A DNA stretch of 64,000 nucleotides from Actinomycetota bacterium (GCA_009380005.1 WHSQ01000008.1:1-64000); one strand, 5' to 3'. Shown: positions 16,190-25,304, counted from the stretch's first letter. Notes: generated by a model from the sequence alone, not told the origin. Numbers and translations: made by a program.

Positions 16190-16195
16190 TATATT
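16190..16195 (+). promoter_or_regulatory. Putative -10 box (TATATT) of the cox operon
   Basis: An AT-rich island (TATATATT, 16188-16195) in the 70-bp divergent gap between resA and coxB contains TATATT, which would give a leader of roughly 30 nt before the coxB ATG. No clear -35 box is visible. Confidence 0.35.
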
Positions 16196-16232
16196 CCGCG
16201 GGTTCACCGTATCTCCCCAGTTGGCGCCCACG

Positions 16233-17273
16233 ATGGAGACGTGTTTGAAGGGATCTGACAGAAAGTCGCTGCGCGCGGCCGCGCTCGGCGTCCTCCTGTT
16301 GGTTGCCCTGGTCCTGACGGGCTGTGAGGACCGCGCGCCTCAGGACTTCCTGAACCATCCCATCGGCGAGACGGCCAAGGAAGCGGACCGTCTCTGGGAC
16401 ATCGTGTTCGCCATCGCGGTGGTCATCTTCGTGCTGGTCGAAGCCGTGCTGGTCTTCGCCGTGGTTAAGTTCCGGCGGCGACCCGGCCGGGAGGCCGCCC
16501 AGTTCCACGGCAACACCAGGCTCGAGATCGTACTGACCCTCATCCCGGCCCTCCTCCTCGCCGGACTGGCCGTGCCGATGGTGAGTACGCTCTTCGCCGC
16601 GGCCGAGGAGCAGCAGGGCGCCCTGCAGATCAGGGTCGTCGGGAAGCAGTTCTGGTGGGAGTACGAGTACATGGATTCGGGGGTCGTCACCGCGAACGAG
16701 CTGCACATCCCCACGGGCACGCCGATCCGTCTGGTCATCGAGGGAGATCCCAACGACGTCATCCACTCCTACTGGGCCCCCCGGTTGTTCGGCAAGCAAG
16801 ACGTCGTCCCCGGGCGAACGAACTTCATCAACATGGAGGCGCCGAAGCCCGGCACCTACTGGGGCCAATGCACCGAGTATTGCGGCCTCTCACACGCCAA
16901 CATGCGCCTCAGGGTCGTCGCCCAGGACCCCGACGAGTTCGAGGACTGGCTCGCCCTGCAGGAGGAGCCCGCCGCCGAACCGACCTCCGGCGCCGCGGCC
17001 GAGGGCCAGAAGCTGTTCCTGGAGAACGCCTGCGCCGGCTGCCACGCGATCCAGGGGACGGATGCAGCCGCACGAGTGGGGCCGGACCTGACGCATCTGG
17101 CGGGGCGGTCGACCTTCGCCGGGGCGATGTTCGAGACGAACGAGCAGAACCTCGTGAAGTGGGTCACCGACGCGCCGGGCGTGAAACCGGGCGTGAAGAT
17201 GCCCTCCTTCCGGGGGCAGCTAACCTCGGAAGAGGTGGAATCGATCGTCGCCTACCTGTTGACTCTGGAGTGA
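16233..17273 (+). CDS. coxB: Cytochrome c oxidase subunit II with fused cytochrome c (caa3 type)
   Basis: From the ATG at 16233 the protein has 346 residues; a TTG at 16221 is an alternative start. It has a lipoprotein signal (LVLTGC, Cys31), two membrane helices (about 52-75 and 100-121), a CuA cupredoxin domain with HSYW and CTEYCGLSHANM (all CuA ligands), and a C-terminal cytochrome c domain with CAGCH. The fusion makes this a caa3 oxidase that can accept electrons through its own haem c. It is the first gene of the cox operon. Confidence 0.95.
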   Translation: METCLKGSDRKSLRAAALGVLLLVALVLTGCEDRAPQDFLNHPIGETAKEADRLWDIVFAIAVVIFVLVEAVLVFAVVKFRRRPGREAAQFHGNTRLEIVLTLIPALLLAGLAVPMVSTLFAAAEEQQGALQIRVVGKQFWWEYEYMDSGVVTANELHIPTGTPIRLVIEGDPNDVIHSYWAPRLFGKQDVVPGRTNFINMEAPKPGTYWGQCTEYCGLSHANMRLRVVAQDPDEFEDWLALQEEPAAEPTSGAAAEGQKLFLENACAGCHAIQGTDAAARVGPDLTHLAGRSTFAGAMFETNEQNLVKWVTDAPGVKPGVKMPSFRGQLTSEEVESIVAYLLTLE

Positions 17274-17307
17274 GGGAAGAGCTGATGTCCAGCGAGGGAG
17301 TGAACCG

Positions 17308-19164
17308 ATGGCCACTGCCGCGTTGACCCGACGAGGGATGTTCGCTCGTCCGCGCGCTACAACGGGTTGGTGGAGTTGGGTGACCACCATCGACCACAAG
17401 AAGATCGGGATCCTGTACGGCGTCACGGCCTTCGTGTTCTTCCTGATCGGCGGGGTCGAGGCGCTGTTCATCAGGTTGCAGCTGGCGCGTCCCGACGGTC
17501 AGGTCCTGGATGCCGAGCTCTACAACCAGTTCTTCACCATGCACGGCATCACGATGATCTTCATGGTCGTCATGCCGATGGGCGTCGCGCTCATGAACTA
17601 CTTCATCCCTCTCATGATCGGTGCACGGGACGTCGCGTTCCCGCGCTTGAACGCGTTCAGCTACTGGGTCTTCCTGTTCGGCGGGATCTTCGTGTACTCG
17701 AGCTTCTTCCTCGGCGGGGCGCCGGACGGAGGCTGGTTCGGTTACGCGCCGTTGAGCCGTACCCTGCCCGGCCACGGCATGAGCTACTACTCGCTGGGTC
17801 TGCAGATCCTGGGTATCGCGTCGCTGGCCGGAGCCGTGAACTTCATCGTTACCATCCTGAACATGCGCGCGCCGGGCATGACTTTCATGCGGATGCCGGT
17901 GTTCATCTGGATGTCGCTCGTCGTGTCATTCCTGTTGCTCTTCGCCATGCCGGTGCTGGCCGTCGCGCTGTTCCAGCTGATGTTCGACCGGTTGTTCGGA
18001 GGCAACTTCTTCAACCCCGCCGTGGGCGGCGACCCGCTGTTGTGGCAGCATCTGTTCTGGGTCTTCGGACACCCGGAGGTCTACATCCTCATCCTGCCGG
18101 CCATGGGGATCGTGTCCGAGGTACTGCCGACGTTCTCCCGCAAGCCCCTGTTCGGCTACGCCGCGATCGTCTTCGCCGGCGTTGCGATCGGATTCATGGG
18201 TTGGGGTGTGTGGGCGCACCACATGTTCGCCGCCGGCCTCGGCCCGGTCGCCAACACCGCCTTCGCTCTGACGACGATGTTCATCGCGGTCCCGACCGGC
18301 ATCAAGATATTCAACTGGGTCGGGACGATGTGGGGTGGTTCGATCCGTCTCACGACAGCGTTCTTGTTCGCGGTGGGCTTCGTCGCGATGTTCATCATCG
18401 GGGGCCTCTCCGGGGTCACGCACGCCTTCGTGCCGCACGACGCGCAACAGACGGACACGTATTACATCGTGGCCCACTTCCACTACGTGCTGTTCGGCGG
18501 GGCCATCTTCGGGCTCTTCGGCGGGCTCTACTACTGGTGGCCGAAGGTGTTCGGTCGCCTCCTGGGTGAGAGGCTGGGGAAGCTCCACTTCTGGTTGTAC
18601 TTCATCGGATTCAACCTGACCTTCGGGCCGATGCACATCGTTGGTCTGCAGGGTCAGCCACGCCGCATCTATACGTACCCGGAGAACATGGGTTGGGATC
18701 TCTGGAACCTCGTCATGACGGTCGGAGCGTTCGTGATCGCCGTGGGGACGCTGGTGTTCATCGTCAACGCGGTGCTGTCGCGGAAGCGGGGCGAGGAAGC
18801 GGTAGCCGACCCGTGGGACGGCCGCACGCTGGAGTGGACCACGCCGTCGCCGCCCCCCGAGTACAACTTCTCAGACGTACCCCTCGTCACGCACCGGGAC
18901 GACTTCTGGCACAAGAAGTACGCGCGCACCCCGGAGGGCGAACCGGTGCGGGTCTTCGCGGGTGCCGAGCATGCCGATGACGACGAGCATCACCACGGGA
19001 TCCACCTGCCGTCGCCTTCCTATTTCCCCGCGTTGGCAGCTCTCGGGATGCCGTTCCTAGGCTACGGAACGGTGTACAAGATCCTTCCGGCGATGATCGT
19101 CGGCGCCGCGATCTTGCTTCTGGGCTTGTTCGGCTGGGGCCTCGAGCCATCGGTGGAAGAGTGA
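17308..19164 (+). CDS. coxA: Cytochrome c oxidase subunit I with C-terminal extension
   Basis: A 618-residue haem-copper oxidase subunit I. The CuB/Tyr motif GHPEVY, the double histidine AHHMF and the haem a/a3 segment HFHYVLFGG are intact, and TGIKIFNW supplies the K-channel lysine, so this is an A-family proton-pumping oxidase. The last 70 or so residues hold a His/Asp-rich patch and two extra membrane helices (from PSPSYFPALAALG), resembling a fused small subunit. Upstream, GGGAG precedes the ATG by 9 nt. coxC overlaps the stop as TGATG. Confidence 0.96.
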   Translation: MATAALTRRGMFARPRATTGWWSWVTTIDHKKIGILYGVTAFVFFLIGGVEALFIRLQLARPDGQVLDAELYNQFFTMHGITMIFMVVMPMGVALMNYFIPLMIGARDVAFPRLNAFSYWVFLFGGIFVYSSFFLGGAPDGGWFGYAPLSRTLPGHGMSYYSLGLQILGIASLAGAVNFIVTILNMRAPGMTFMRMPVFIWMSLVVSFLLLFAMPVLAVALFQLMFDRLFGGNFFNPAVGGDPLLWQHLFWVFGHPEVYILILPAMGIVSEVLPTFSRKPLFGYAAIVFAGVAIGFMGWGVWAHHMFAAGLGPVANTAFALTTMFIAVPTGIKIFNWVGTMWGGSIRLTTAFLFAVGFVAMFIIGGLSGVTHAFVPHDAQQTDTYYIVAHFHYVLFGGAIFGLFGGLYYWWPKVFGRLLGERLGKLHFWLYFIGFNLTFGPMHIVGLQGQPRRIYTYPENMGWDLWNLVMTVGAFVIAVGTLVFIVNAVLSRKRGEEAVADPWDGRTLEWTTPSPPPEYNFSDVPLVTHRDDFWHKKYARTPEGEPVRVFAGAEHADDDEHHHGIHLPSPSYFPALAALGMPFLGYGTVYKILPAMIVGAAILLLGLFGWGLEPSVEE

Positions 19165-19781
19165 TGAGCACTCACGAGGTTGCGGTGGAGGGCGCCGTTC
19201 ACGAAGAGCACCACACGTCCATGGGGCTCGACAACGTCAAGATGGCGATGTGGGCCTTCCTCGGATCGGAGTGCCTGTTCTTCGGGTCGATGATCTCGAC
19301 GTACCTGCTGTACCGGGGTCGTACGGCGTCGGGTCCGAGCCCTCACGAGATCTACGACATCCCCTATACGTCCGTGAGCTCGTTCGTGCTCCTGATGTCT
19401 TCGCTGACGATGGTCCTGGCCCTCGCGGCGTTCCAGAGGAGCGACGACCGGCAGGGCCGCATCTGGTTGCTCGCCACCGCGTTCCTGGGCGTGACCTTCA
19501 TCGGCGGCCAGATCTACGAGTTCACGACCTTCTACGAGGAGGGCCTGGCGCTGGCGACGTCACCGTTCGGGAGCTCGTTCTTCATGCTCACCGGTTTCCA
19601 CGGGGCCCACGTCACGGTCGGGATCCTCATGCTGCTTTCGCTGTACGGGATGTCGGCGTTCGGTCGCATCGAAGGGGGCCGGAGCGCGGCGCGGCCGGTC
19701 GAGATGGTGGGCCTGTACTGGCACTTCGTCGACATCGTGTGGATCGTGATCTTCATGATCGTCTACCTGATACCGGAGTGA
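19164..19781 (+). CDS. coxC: Cytochrome c oxidase subunit III
   Basis: A 205-residue protein with five membrane helices (short-form subunit III) and the family motifs FLGSECLFFG near the start and FHGAHVTVG plus YWHFVDIVWI near the end. Start at the TGATG overlap with coxA; a GTG 3 bp upstream is possible. It stabilises subunit I and proton uptake. Confidence 0.94.
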   Translation: MSTHEVAVEGAVHEEHHTSMGLDNVKMAMWAFLGSECLFFGSMISTYLLYRGRTASGPSPHEIYDIPYTSVSSFVLLMSSLTMVLALAAFQRSDDRQGRIWLLATAFLGVTFIGGQIYEFTTFYEEGLALATSPFGSSFFMLTGFHGAHVTVGILMLLSLYGMSAFGRIEGGRSAARPVEMVGLYWHFVDIVWIVIFMIVYLIPE

Positions 19782-19785
19782 GCGC

Positions 19786-20166
19786 GTGAGTTTGCCCGAA
19801 GTATCGACCCATCAGCAGATCGACGAGCTCCGCGCCGAGGAGCACCATCCGACCCCGCGGCAGTACGTGAAGGTCGCGATCGTGCTGTTCGTGGTGACCG
19901 CGTTCGAGGTCGCGATCTACTACATCGAGGCGGTCGGAGGACTCCTCGTCCCATTACTGCTCTTGTTCGCGCTCATCAAGTTCGTCCTGGTCGTGCTGTG
20001 GTTCATGCACCTTCGTTTCGACAGCCGGCTTTTCCGTAGGTTGTTCGTGACCGGGATGGCTTTCGCGTTGATCGTCTTCGCCATCGTGCTGGCGACGTTC
20101 TTCTTCCGCGACCCGGGAGCGTTCACCGAGAGCAACGGCAGCAACGGTTCGTCGTCCTCGGAATAG
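19786..20166 (+). CDS. Cytochrome c oxidase subunit IV-like protein
   Basis: A 126-residue protein with three membrane helices (about 28-48, 52-70 and 80-104) and the FVLVVLWFMHLRFDSRLFR segment typical of prokaryotic cytochrome oxidase subunit IV (Cox4/CyoD type). It begins at GTG 19786, 4 bp after coxC, and ends in a Ser/Asn-rich tail. It supports assembly or stability of the oxidase. Confidence 0.88.
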   Translation: MSLPEVSTHQQIDELRAEEHHPTPRQYVKVAIVLFVVTAFEVAIYYIEAVGGLLVPLLLLFALIKFVLVVLWFMHLRFDSRLFRRLFVTGMAFALIVFAIVLATFFFRDPGAFTESNGSNGSSSSE

Positions 20167-20169
20167 CTG

Positions 20170-21042
20170 ATGGATACGTGGGGAGCCTCCGCTGCGTTCG
20201 ATCTATCGACCTGGCACCCGCACTACGACGTGTGGCTCCTGATCGGCTCCCTCTCGGCCTTCTATCTCTTCGCGCTGATCCGCCTGGCCCCCGCTCTGGC
20301 GCCGGCCGGGCGGCCACCGGCGAGCCGGAGGCAGGTCGTGTGCTTCATGGCCGGGGTCGTGGCGATGTGGGTCGGCGCCGACTGGCCGGTGCACGAGCTC
20401 GCCGAGGATTTCCTGTTCAGCGTGCACATGACGCAGCACATGCTGTTCTCCTTCATCGCACCGCCGCTGCTCATGCTGGGCGTACCTGCCTGGCTCCTGC
20501 GTGCCGTGCTACGGCCGGCGTGGCTGATGGCGGCGGTTCGCTTCATCGGCCGTCCGTTCATCGCTCTCGTGATCTTCAACGGCGTGCTGGTGTTCACCCA
20601 CTGGCCGGTGGTCGTGGACCTGTCGCTGCGCGTGGAGCCGGCGCACTTCCTGATCCACGTCATGATCTTCACGTCGGGGGTGGCGATGTGGCTGCCGGTG
20701 ATCGAGCCGCTGCCCCAGTTCAAGGCGTTGCAGCCGCCGGCGAAGATGTTCTACCTGTTCCTGCAGTCCATCGTCCCGACCGTCCCGGCGTCGTTCCTGA
20801 CGTTCGCGGACGCTCCCATCTACAAGCTGTACGAAACGTTCCCGCGACTGTGGGGGATCGGCGTCCTCGTCGATCAACAGATGGCCGGACTGATCATGAA
20901 GATCGGAGGCGGTTTGCTACTGTGGGTCGTGATCGCGACGATCTTCTTCCGGTGGAGCTCGCGTGAGGAGAGCGGCGTGGTCGATACCGTCAGTTGGGAT
21001 GACTTCGAGCGCGAGCTCGAAGCCTTCAAGATGAGGAAGTAG
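20170..21042 (+). CDS. ctaG: CtaG, cytochrome oxidase (caa3) assembly membrane protein
   Basis: A 290-residue protein with about seven membrane helices. Conserved segments include WPVHELAEDFLFSVHMTQHM and ISAPP-like FIAPPLLMLG, with several histidines, as in the Bacillus-type CtaG (caa3_CtaG) family that is needed for active caa3 oxidase, probably for copper insertion. It lies 3 bp after the subunit IV gene, and the cupredoxin gene starts directly after its stop. Confidence 0.9.
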   Translation: MDTWGASAAFDLSTWHPHYDVWLLIGSLSAFYLFALIRLAPALAPAGRPPASRRQVVCFMAGVVAMWVGADWPVHELAEDFLFSVHMTQHMLFSFIAPPLLMLGVPAWLLRAVLRPAWLMAAVRFIGRPFIALVIFNGVLVFTHWPVVVDLSLRVEPAHFLIHVMIFTSGVAMWLPVIEPLPQFKALQPPAKMFYLFLQSIVPTVPASFLTFADAPIYKLYETFPRLWGIGVLVDQQMAGLIMKIGGGLLLWVVIATIFFRWSSREESGVVDTVSWDDFERELEAFKMRK

Positions 21043-21720
21043 ATGAACGCGCAGCCGACCCGTCAAGATCCCCTCCTGGGCGAGGTCCGCTTCCGGCTGC
21101 CGTTGCCGGTCATCCTTCCCATCGGTTCGCTCATCGTGATCGCGCTCGTCGCCATCGCCTTCTCTCAGATCCTGCTGAACGTCCCCAAGGAGGTGGCGAC
21201 GGTCATCGCCCTGGCGACGGCGGCGAACCTCCTCGTGGCGCTGTCGGTCATCGCGACGCGACCCCAGATGAGCCGGGCGCGCATCCTCGAGGTGCTCGCC
21301 GTCATGCTGTACCCGATCATCATCGGCGCCGGCTTGGCGATCGTCGGCGTCGGGGAGGGGACGGCCGCCGGCGAACACCAGGCCGGAGGCCCGGCCGCCG
21401 AGGGCATCGCCGTCTCGGCCGCCAACGTGCAGTTCGACACCGACCAGATCGCGCTGCCCGCCGACGAGGCGACGACGATCACGTTCGACAACGAGGATTC
21501 CGCCGACCACAACATCGCGATCTACGAGGACGAAAGCGCCCGGCAGGACCTGTTCAAGGGCGCGACCGTGGCGCCCGGAGACAGCACGAACTACGAGATC
21601 CCGGCGATCCCGGCGGGCGAGTACTACTTCCAGTGCGACGTCCACCCGTCGATGAACGGCGATGTGACCGTCGCTGCCGAGGGCGAACCGGCCGAAGGCG
21701 AGGGGGAGACGGCCTCCTAG
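21043..21720 (+). CDS. Membrane-anchored cupredoxin 1
   Basis: A 225-residue protein. Three hydrophobic segments (about 22-45, 55-70 and 85-106) form the membrane part, and residues about 125-212 form a cupredoxin domain with type-1 copper ligands: His in ADHNIAIY, then Cys, His and Met in FQCDVHPSMNG. An acidic tail follows. It could carry electrons to the caa3 oxidase or deliver copper. It is the last gene of the cox operon. Its domain closely matches cupredoxin 2 at 26387, so the two are paralogues. Confidence 0.85.
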   Translation: MNAQPTRQDPLLGEVRFRLPLPVILPIGSLIVIALVAIAFSQILLNVPKEVATVIALATAANLLVALSVIATRPQMSRARILEVLAVMLYPIIIGAGLAIVGVGEGTAAGEHQAGGPAAEGIAVSAANVQFDTDQIALPADEATTITFDNEDSADHNIAIYEDESARQDLFKGATVAPGDSTNYEIPAIPAGEYYFQCDVHPSMNGDVTVAAEGEPAEGEGETAS

Positions 21721-21899
21721 GGTCGCGAAGCCGTCGCCCAGTCGGCAGCGGCTCGGGCAAGCAGGTCAAGCCCGGGCAGTCAGGGGCGACGATCGGGAGC
21801 CTGGTCGAGCCTCGCGGCGCGCTTCGGCAGCATCCCGGCTCGTTCCGCTTCGGTTCGGAGATCGGAGTTCAAAAGAGAGCGAAGGGCAGCGGGCTTCGA

Positions 21900-22019
21900 C
21901 ACTCCCGATCTGGGAACCCCCGAAATTCGTGAGGCCCGCGAGGCCCGCGAGGCCCGCGAGGCCGGTGAGGCCGGTGAGGCCGGTGAGGCCACCGGCCCCC
22001 TTTGGCCCCACGGAAAACA
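21900..22019. repeat. Dispersed GC-rich element with 9-bp tandem repeats, copy 1
   Basis: A 37-bp leader (21900-21936) with the hairpin-like core CTCCCG..GGGA precedes a tandem array of 9-bp units at 21930-21992: three or four of the type GAGGCCCGC and three of GAGGCCGGT, then GAGGCCACC. It closes with CGGCCCCCTTTGGCCCCACG. The same layout occurs at 60469-60564. It occupies most of the 351-bp gap between the convergent cupredoxin and ctaB genes. The minus strand reads as a Gly-Leu-Thr/Ala repeat open frame, which I regard as a by-product. The rest of the gap shows nothing else recognisable. Confidence 0.8.
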
Positions 22020-22071
22020 TGGGGTCTGGAACGAGGACGCTCGCCGCGAGTCGGGGCGGGTCTTGCGGTAT

Positions 22072-23055
22072 CTACAGCTGGATGTACACGAGCTGGTCGA
22101 CCGCCATGGCCACGAACAAGATGGCGAGGTAATAGATCGAGTACTTGAACAGGCCCCAGGCCCGGCGGGTGGTGGGGTCTCGCCACAGCCTCACGGCCCC
22201 GGCGACGAAGACGACGTTTAGCACGACCGCCGCCGCCAGGTAGACGAGACCCATCCGTCCGACCGAGAACAGCGCCAGGCACATCGCCAGCAACAGGAAC
22301 GAATACAGGACTATGTGTTTGGCGGTCTCGTCTCGCCCGTAGACGACGGGCATCATCGGGACCTGCGCGCGGGCGTACTCCCGCTCGTACCTCATGGCCA
22401 GGGCCCAGAAGTGTGGTGGGGTCCAGTAGAAGACGATCCCGAACATGATGAGGGCGGGCCAGTCGACCGTGCCGGTCACCGCGGTCCAGCCCACCAGGGC
22501 CGGTACCGCGCCGGCGGCGCCCCCGATGACGATGTTCTGCGGCGTGGATCGTTTCAGGACCAACGTGTAGACGAAGACGTAGAACAACAGGGCGCTCGTG
22601 GCCAGAACGGCGGAGGCGAGGTTCACCGTGGCCCACAGGAAGAGGAACCCGATCGCACCGAGCGTCGCCCCGAACGCGAGCGCCGCGGAGGGAGCCACCT
22701 TGTGGGCAGGAAGCGGACGGTTGCGCGTCCGATGCATGACGCCGTCGATGTCCCGGTCGATGTAGCAGTTGATGGCGTTCGCACCGCCGGCCGCGAGGGT
22801 GCCCCCGATCAACGTCGCAAGCATCAGCCACGGTGACGGCAGACCTCTCTCCGCGACGATCATCGCGGGCACGGTGGTGATGAGCAGGAGCTCGATGATG
22901 CGCGGCTTCGTTAGGGCCACGTAGGAGGCGAACTTCTCCCGCCTGGAGGCGGGAGCGACGACCTGTCCGTCCGGTGCGGCCTCGATGGCCACGCCGTCGC
23001 TCATGGGTTTCACCTCGAGCGCCGTGCCCTGCGTGATCAACATCCGGCGAGCCAT
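22072..23055 (-). CDS. ctaB: CtaB, protohaem IX farnesyltransferase (haem O synthase)
   Basis: A 327-residue UbiA-family prenyltransferase with about nine membrane helices. The two Asp-rich motifs are NCYIDRDIDGVMHRTRNR (about residues 95-112) and the second around YEREYARAQVPMMPVV. It converts haem B to haem O for the caa3 oxidase. The ATG at 23055 overlaps the ctaA stop as TGATG; further Met starts at 23043 and downstream are possible. It faces the cox operon convergently. Confidence 0.94.
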   Translation of the reverse strand: MARRMLITQGTALEVKPMSDGVAIEAAPDGQVVAPASRREKFASYVALTKPRIIELLLITTVPAMIVAERGLPSPWLMLATLIGGTLAAGGANAINCYIDRDIDGVMHRTRNRPLPAHKVAPSAALAFGATLGAIGFLFLWATVNLASAVLATSALLFYVFVYTLVLKRSTPQNIVIGGAAGAVPALVGWTAVTGTVDWPALIMFGIVFYWTPPHFWALAMRYEREYARAQVPMMPVVYGRDETAKHIVLYSFLLLAMCLALFSVGRMGLVYLAAAVVLNVVFVAGAVRLWRDPTTRRAWGLFKYSIYYLAILFVAMAVDQLVYIQL

Positions 23056-24008
23056 CAGCCGCTTCCCTCCAATGCGGGCTTCGTCGAGCGCCGGGCGGCG
23101 ACGGGCGCGCGAAGGCCGGGGTGGGTCACGGCGGCGATGGCGACGAGGCCGGCCCAGATCAGCGCACCGAGGGCGAGATGGAGAGTGATCGAAGCCGAGT
23201 TGAGTGCCTGGTTCGATTGCGTCCATACGTTCGCGGCGCCGAGCAGCAGCTCGATGGCGTAGAGACCCACCGCGATATGGGCGAACCGCGCGGCGACGGG
23301 TCGAGTTCCCTTCTGCCGGATGACGCCCCATCCCACGACGAACACGATGATGCCCACGACGGCCGCGAGCACGCGGTGGAACCAGTGGAGCGCGGTGATC
23401 TCGATCGATAGATCGGGGACCGGGCGGCCCTCGATGAACGGCCAGTCCGGGAAGCCGGCGCCCTGCGCCTCGCCGACGCCGCTCAGGTAGGAACCGACCA
23501 GGAGAAGCACCAGGACGGACGCCGCGGCGAATCCGGCTCGACGAGCGGTGCCTCGATCGACTTCTTGCCTCCTGGTGGACGGATCGACGAGCGAAGCACG
23601 CAGGTACACGAGCAGCGCCACCAGCGACAAGGCCGCCGCGAGATGGACGACGACGAGATCCGCCTTCAGCTCGAAGATGACGACGGCCGCTCCCAGGAGT
23701 GCCTGGAAGATGACCAGAGCGAGCGCCCCGATCGAGGTCCAGAGGATGCGCCGCTCGCTCCTGAACCGGACGACCGCCAGCGTCGCCAACGACGCCAGCA
23801 TCACGACGACGATCCCCGCCGCGGCCCGGTGGGAGAACTCGATCACCATCGCGCGATCGTGCAGTGCAGGGGTGAGCCGGCCCAGGCAGTCGGGCCAGTC
23901 CGTGCCGCAGCCGAGGCCGGACTTCGTCGCGCGGACGAACCCTCCGATCGCTACGAGAACGAGGGTCGCTGCCAGGGAGGCGCTCGTGAGTCGTCGCAAG
24001 AGCGTCAT
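23055..24008 (-). CDS. ctaA: CtaA, haem A synthase
   Basis: A 317-residue protein with eight membrane helices and the CtaA/Cox15 signatures: GGFVRATKSGLGC with GTDWPDC, FSHRAAAG, VVHLAAALS, and HWFHRVLAA in the second half. The paired cysteines of the first extracellular loop, seen in the Bacillus-type enzyme, are present. It oxidises haem O to haem A. A TAACAT box lies 9 nt before the ATG, slightly longer than the usual spacing in this window. Confidence 0.93.
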   Translation of the reverse strand: MTLLRRLTSASLAATLVLVAIGGFVRATKSGLGCGTDWPDCLGRLTPALHDRAMVIEFSHRAAAGIVVVMLASLATLAVVRFRSERRILWTSIGALALVIFQALLGAAVVIFELKADLVVVHLAAALSLVALLVYLRASLVDPSTRRQEVDRGTARRAGFAAASVLVLLLVGSYLSGVGEAQGAGFPDWPFIEGRPVPDLSIEITALHWFHRVLAAVVGIIVFVVGWGVIRQKGTRPVAARFAHIAVGLYAIELLLGAANVWTQSNQALNSASITLHLALGALIWAGLVAIAAVTHPGLRAPVAARRSTKPALEGSG

Positions 24009-24051
24009 GCGTAAGGCATGTTACCCGGCCCCCCCGGCGACGGGACCCCGC

Positions 24052-24057
24052 TACCCT
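24052..24057 (+). promoter_or_regulatory. Putative -10 box (TACCCT) of the thioredoxin-like lipoprotein gene, leaderless layout
   Basis: TACCCT ends 7 nt before the ATG at 24065. Confidence 0.5.
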
Positions 24058-24064
24058 TGGACGC

Positions 24065-24976
24065 ATGCGACGGATCATGGTGACGTGCGTGCTCGTTCCG
24101 GCTCTGCTCCTCGCGGCCTGCGGCGGCGGTGAGGAGACCGGATCGGTCGGGGGCGGGGCGTGTCGAGAACGCATCGAGGGCTCTCCCTTCACCCAACCCG
24201 TCGCGCAGGACGCGAAGGCGTACGGCCTCGTCGTCAATTCCGACCTTTCGGTGGGGTCGAATCGCGTCCTGGTCGGTGTCCTGGACGATTCCGATGCGCC
24301 GATCGGCTCGCCCGAGATGGACGTGTCGATGGAGCTGTTCGACATCTGCTCGTCCACCGAGGACCCGGTGGCATCGACCGACACCGAGTTCATCTGGACG
24401 ATCGAGCCGGTCCAGGGCGTGTTCGTCGGCGGGGCGGAGTTCGACCGGGCGGGCAAGTACGGCGCCGAGATCTCGATCGAGGGAGACGGGATCGACGAGA
24501 CGGCATTCGCTTCGTTCGACGTGAAAGCCGAACCGTCGACTCCGGCGATCGGGGCGCCGGCACCGGCCTCCGACTCGAAGACGGCCGACGACGTGAAGGA
24601 CCTCGAGCTGCTGACGACGGATCCCAAGCCCGACCCAGCCTTCTACGAGCTTTCGGTGGCGGATGCGGTCGCGGCCGGGGAACCCTTCGTGCTCGTCTTC
24701 TCGACCCCCAAGTTCTGCACCTCGGCGGTATGCGGTCCCACGCTCGACATCGTGAAGGGTGTCGCGCCCGACCATCCCGGCGTCAACTTCTTGCACGTCG
24801 AGGTCTACGAGCTACCCGCGGACGTTAACAACCTGCAGACGGTGCAGGCCGTGCAGGAGTGGGGACTGCCGAGTGAGCCCTGGGTGTTCGTCGTCGACGC
24901 GGACGGCAAGGTCGCCGGGAAGTTCGAAGGCGGCGTCGGGGCGGGGGAACTGAACGCGGCACTCCAAGGGCTTTAG
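24065..24976 (+). CDS. Lipoprotein with C-terminal thioredoxin-like domain
   Basis: A 303-residue lipoprotein (LLLAAC lipobox, Cys19) with a beta-rich domain (about 45-165) and a C-terminal thioredoxin-like domain (from about 190). The putative redox site is FCTSAVCGP, with four residues between the cysteines, so it is not a canonical CXXC. EPWVFVVDADGKVAGKFEG is a typical thioredoxin-fold end. Its position next to haem A and oxidase genes suggests a role in oxidase or CuA maturation, similar to Sco proteins, but the CX3C copper motif and its His are not evident. The stop overlaps that of the convergent gene by 3 bp. Confidence 0.8.
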   Translation: MRRIMVTCVLVPALLLAACGGGEETGSVGGGACRERIEGSPFTQPVAQDAKAYGLVVNSDLSVGSNRVLVGVLDDSDAPIGSPEMDVSMELFDICSSTEDPVASTDTEFIWTIEPVQGVFVGGAEFDRAGKYGAEISIEGDGIDETAFASFDVKAEPSTPAIGAPAPASDSKTADDVKDLELLTTDPKPDPAFYELSVADAVAAGEPFVLVFSTPKFCTSAVCGPTLDIVKGVAPDHPGVNFLHVEVYELPADVNNLQTVQAVQEWGLPSEPWVFVVDADGKVAGKFEGGVGAGELNAALQGL

Positions 24977-25299
24977 TTCCGCGGAGCGTCCTCGATCGAT
25001 AGAGCGACGAGCTCGTCGTCGCGCACTTCGACCTCCACCGTGACCGGGTCGGCGCTGACCCGGTGCTCGTTCAGGTGAGGCAGTGCGAATCCGTACTCCC
25101 GATCGGGATCGATCAGGATCTCGCACTCCTCGCCCTCGGATCGCAGCGTGAAGGCGCGCACGTCGGTAAGTGTCCGTGACTCCACTTCGAGGACCACTCC
25201 GGTCACCGTGGTTCGGCCGGCGCAGTCGGGTCCCGAGCCTCCACAACCCGCGAGTGACAAGGCGATCAGGGCGGAGGCGGCCAGCGCACGCATCGGCAT
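24973..25299 (-). CDS. Small lipoprotein, unknown function
   Basis: A 108-residue protein (MPMRALA; an ATG at 25293 would give MRALA) with a lipoprotein signal ending LSLAGC and a compact beta-rich domain of about 85 residues containing two further cysteines (PDCAG and EECEIL) that could form a disulfide. The fold may be OB-like, similar to small extracytoplasmic domains, but I do not recognise it. Its start lies only 12 bp from the start of the divergent prenyl synthase. Confidence 0.7.
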   Translation of the reverse strand: MPMRALAASALIALSLAGCGGSGPDCAGRTTVTGVVLEVESRTLTDVRAFTLRSEGEECEILIDPDREYGFALPHLNEHRVSADPVTVEVEVRDDELVALSIEDAPRN

Positions 25300-25304
25300 A
25301 GGGT
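25299..25304 (+). promoter_or_regulatory. Putative -10 box (TAGGGT) of the prenyl synthase gene, leaderless layout
   Basis: TAGGGT ends 7 nt before the ATG at 25312 and lies at the start codon of the divergent lipoprotein. It argues against the upstream GTG at 25303, which falls inside the box. Confidence 0.5.

Noticed and set aside
21766-22020. A minus-strand frame encoding Gly-Leu-Thr/Ala repeats
   Set aside because: It is a by-product of 9-bp repeats that keep frame; no ribosome site and no match between the two element copies at protein level beyond the repeats.
22072-24627. An 851-aa open frame on the minus strand
   Set aside because: Only its last 327 codons are ctaB; the upstream part runs antisense through the lipoprotein and out of frame through ctaA.
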